DNA of 6,302 nucleotides from Crocinitomicaceae bacterium. Lineage in GTDB: Bacteria > Bacteroidota > Bacteroidia > Flavobacteriales_D > Crocinitomicaceae. Shown here piece by piece: positions 5,725 through 6,302 of the stretch (its first letter is position 1; each line of letters opens with the position of its first letter). The DNA lies in NCBI GenBank assembly GCA_030830385.1, contig JAURNA010000308.1:1-6302 (forward strand), written 5' to 3'. Both the position numbers and the translations under genes were made by a program. Below the pieces are notes generated by a model that was not told the origin of the DNA, searched no databases, and was given only the letters and a program-made list of their open reading frames with translations.

Positions 5725-6302
5725 ATGCTGAACAGACGTCACCTTCGAATCAAGGTTCTTCAGGCCTTATACGCCTTTTATCAATCAGACGAGGAAGATA
5801 TACTTAGTGCCGAGAAAGAAATGTTCTCGGCAATTGATCGGATTTACGATGCGTACATTTATTTGCTATTGACACTTTCTGAATTGAAGTCTGTTGCGGA
5901 GCACCGCATCGAGGAGAACAAGAAGAAAATGCGACCGAGCGATGAGGATTTGAATCCCAATCGCAAGTGGATAGACAATGCACTAATCGCTCAGCTAGAA
6001 GCATCTCCGGAGTTGCGAAAGCAATCGGAGTTGCTGAAAGTCAATTGGGTGGGTGACGAAAAACGCGAGATTTTCCGAAAGATGTTTCTTCACATCCGCG
6101 AGAGTGAAACGTATTTCGAATACATGAACAACGGTGAATCCGGATACGAAGAAGACCGGGCATTTGCCATTCAATTGTTCAAGACAGAGATTGCAAATTT
6201 TCCTCCGCTTTACCATTATTTCGAAGAGAAGAGCATTCATTGGCTGGACGATATCGACCTGGTTTGTTCCATGGTAATCAAGTCGTTGAAGCGATTCGAA
6301 GA
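5725..6302 (+). CDS. nusB: Transcription antitermination factor NusB, C-terminus cut off by window edge
   Basis: The frame is open from the ATG at 5725 to the window end (192 codons). It begins MLNRRHLRIKVLQALYAFYQ, the RNA-binding N-terminal helix typical of NusB, which with NusE (ribosomal protein S10) binds boxA RNA and prevents premature termination, chiefly in rRNA operons. A following block (KKKMRPSDEDLNPNRKWIDN, about 72-91) and a later one (ANFPPLYHYFEEKSIHW, about 154-170) are characteristic of the long Bacteroidota NusB, which carries an insertion compared with the roughly 140-residue proteobacterial protein. The rest of the C-terminal NusB helical domain should lie beyond the window. 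The 6-bp gap to the dehydrogenase stop indicates co-transcription and probably translational re-initiation. No strong ribosome-binding site is visible in that gap. Confidence 0.93.
   Translation, partial: MLNRRHLRIKVLQALYAFYQSDEEDILSAEKEMFSAIDRIYDAYIYLLLTLSELKSVAEHRIEENKKKMRPSDEDLNPNRKWIDNALIAQLEASPELRKQSELLKVNWVGDEKREIFRKMFLHIRESETYFEYMNNGESGYEEDRAFAIQLFKTEIANFPPLYHYFEEKSIHWLDDIDLVCSMVIKSLKRFE

Noticed and set aside
5804..6240. Minus-strand frames over the right end
   Set aside because: They are antisense to nusB, which is clearly coded on the plus strand to the window edge.
1..6302. parS sites (TGTTTCACGTGAAACA) expected near a chromosomal par locus
   Set aside because: Reading for the central CACGTG and its flanks gave no match in the window. 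A motif search with mismatches over the flanking genome would be needed to find them.

Overview
The window looks like a chromosomal core region of a Bacteroidota bacterium, probably a member of the Flavobacteriales. Four things point that way: a PUR-family (DUF3276-type) single-domain protein, an NusB with the long Bacteroidota-style N-terminal region, divergent promoters carrying the Bacteroidota -7 consensus TAnnTTTG, and a decayed gene whose pieces resemble a kelch-repeat protein exported by the type IX secretion system (T9SS). No mobile element, CRISPR array, tRNA or rRNA is visible.

Layout. Positions 1-1407 (minus strand) hold the chromosome-partitioning pair parA-parB. parB starts inside the end of parA and runs off the left edge. 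Positions 1408-2006 hold a parA upstream region with a perfect 6-bp inverted repeat, followed by a doubtful plus-strand coding stretch whose reading frames are broken; its only convincing part is 1737-2006. Positions 1976-2308 (minus) encode the PUR-family nucleic-acid-binding protein. Positions 2402-2735 (minus) hold a broken remnant in which a signal-peptide start, kelch-like repeat sequence and a T9SS sorting-domain-like tail lie in three different frames. Positions 2777-4537 (minus) encode a complete ABC exporter half-transporter. A short divergent promoter region at about 4538-4620 separates it from a plus-strand pair: a leucine/branched-chain amino-acid dehydrogenase (4621-5718) and, 6 bp later, nusB (5725 to the right edge).

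How the parts relate. ParA (ATPase) and ParB (parS-binding CTPase clamp) together segregate the chromosome origin. The ABC exporter, the kelch remnant and the PUR gene all lie on the minus strand in that order, so the remnant seems to sit inside what may once have been an exporter-PUR transcription unit. The dehydrogenase and nusB are very likely co-transcribed. No strong candidate for a new molecular system is present. The observations most worth checking are the decayed kelch/T9SS gene, the interrupted plus-strand frames beside parA, the palindrome over the putative parA promoter, and the Asp in place of the catalytic Glu in the exporter.
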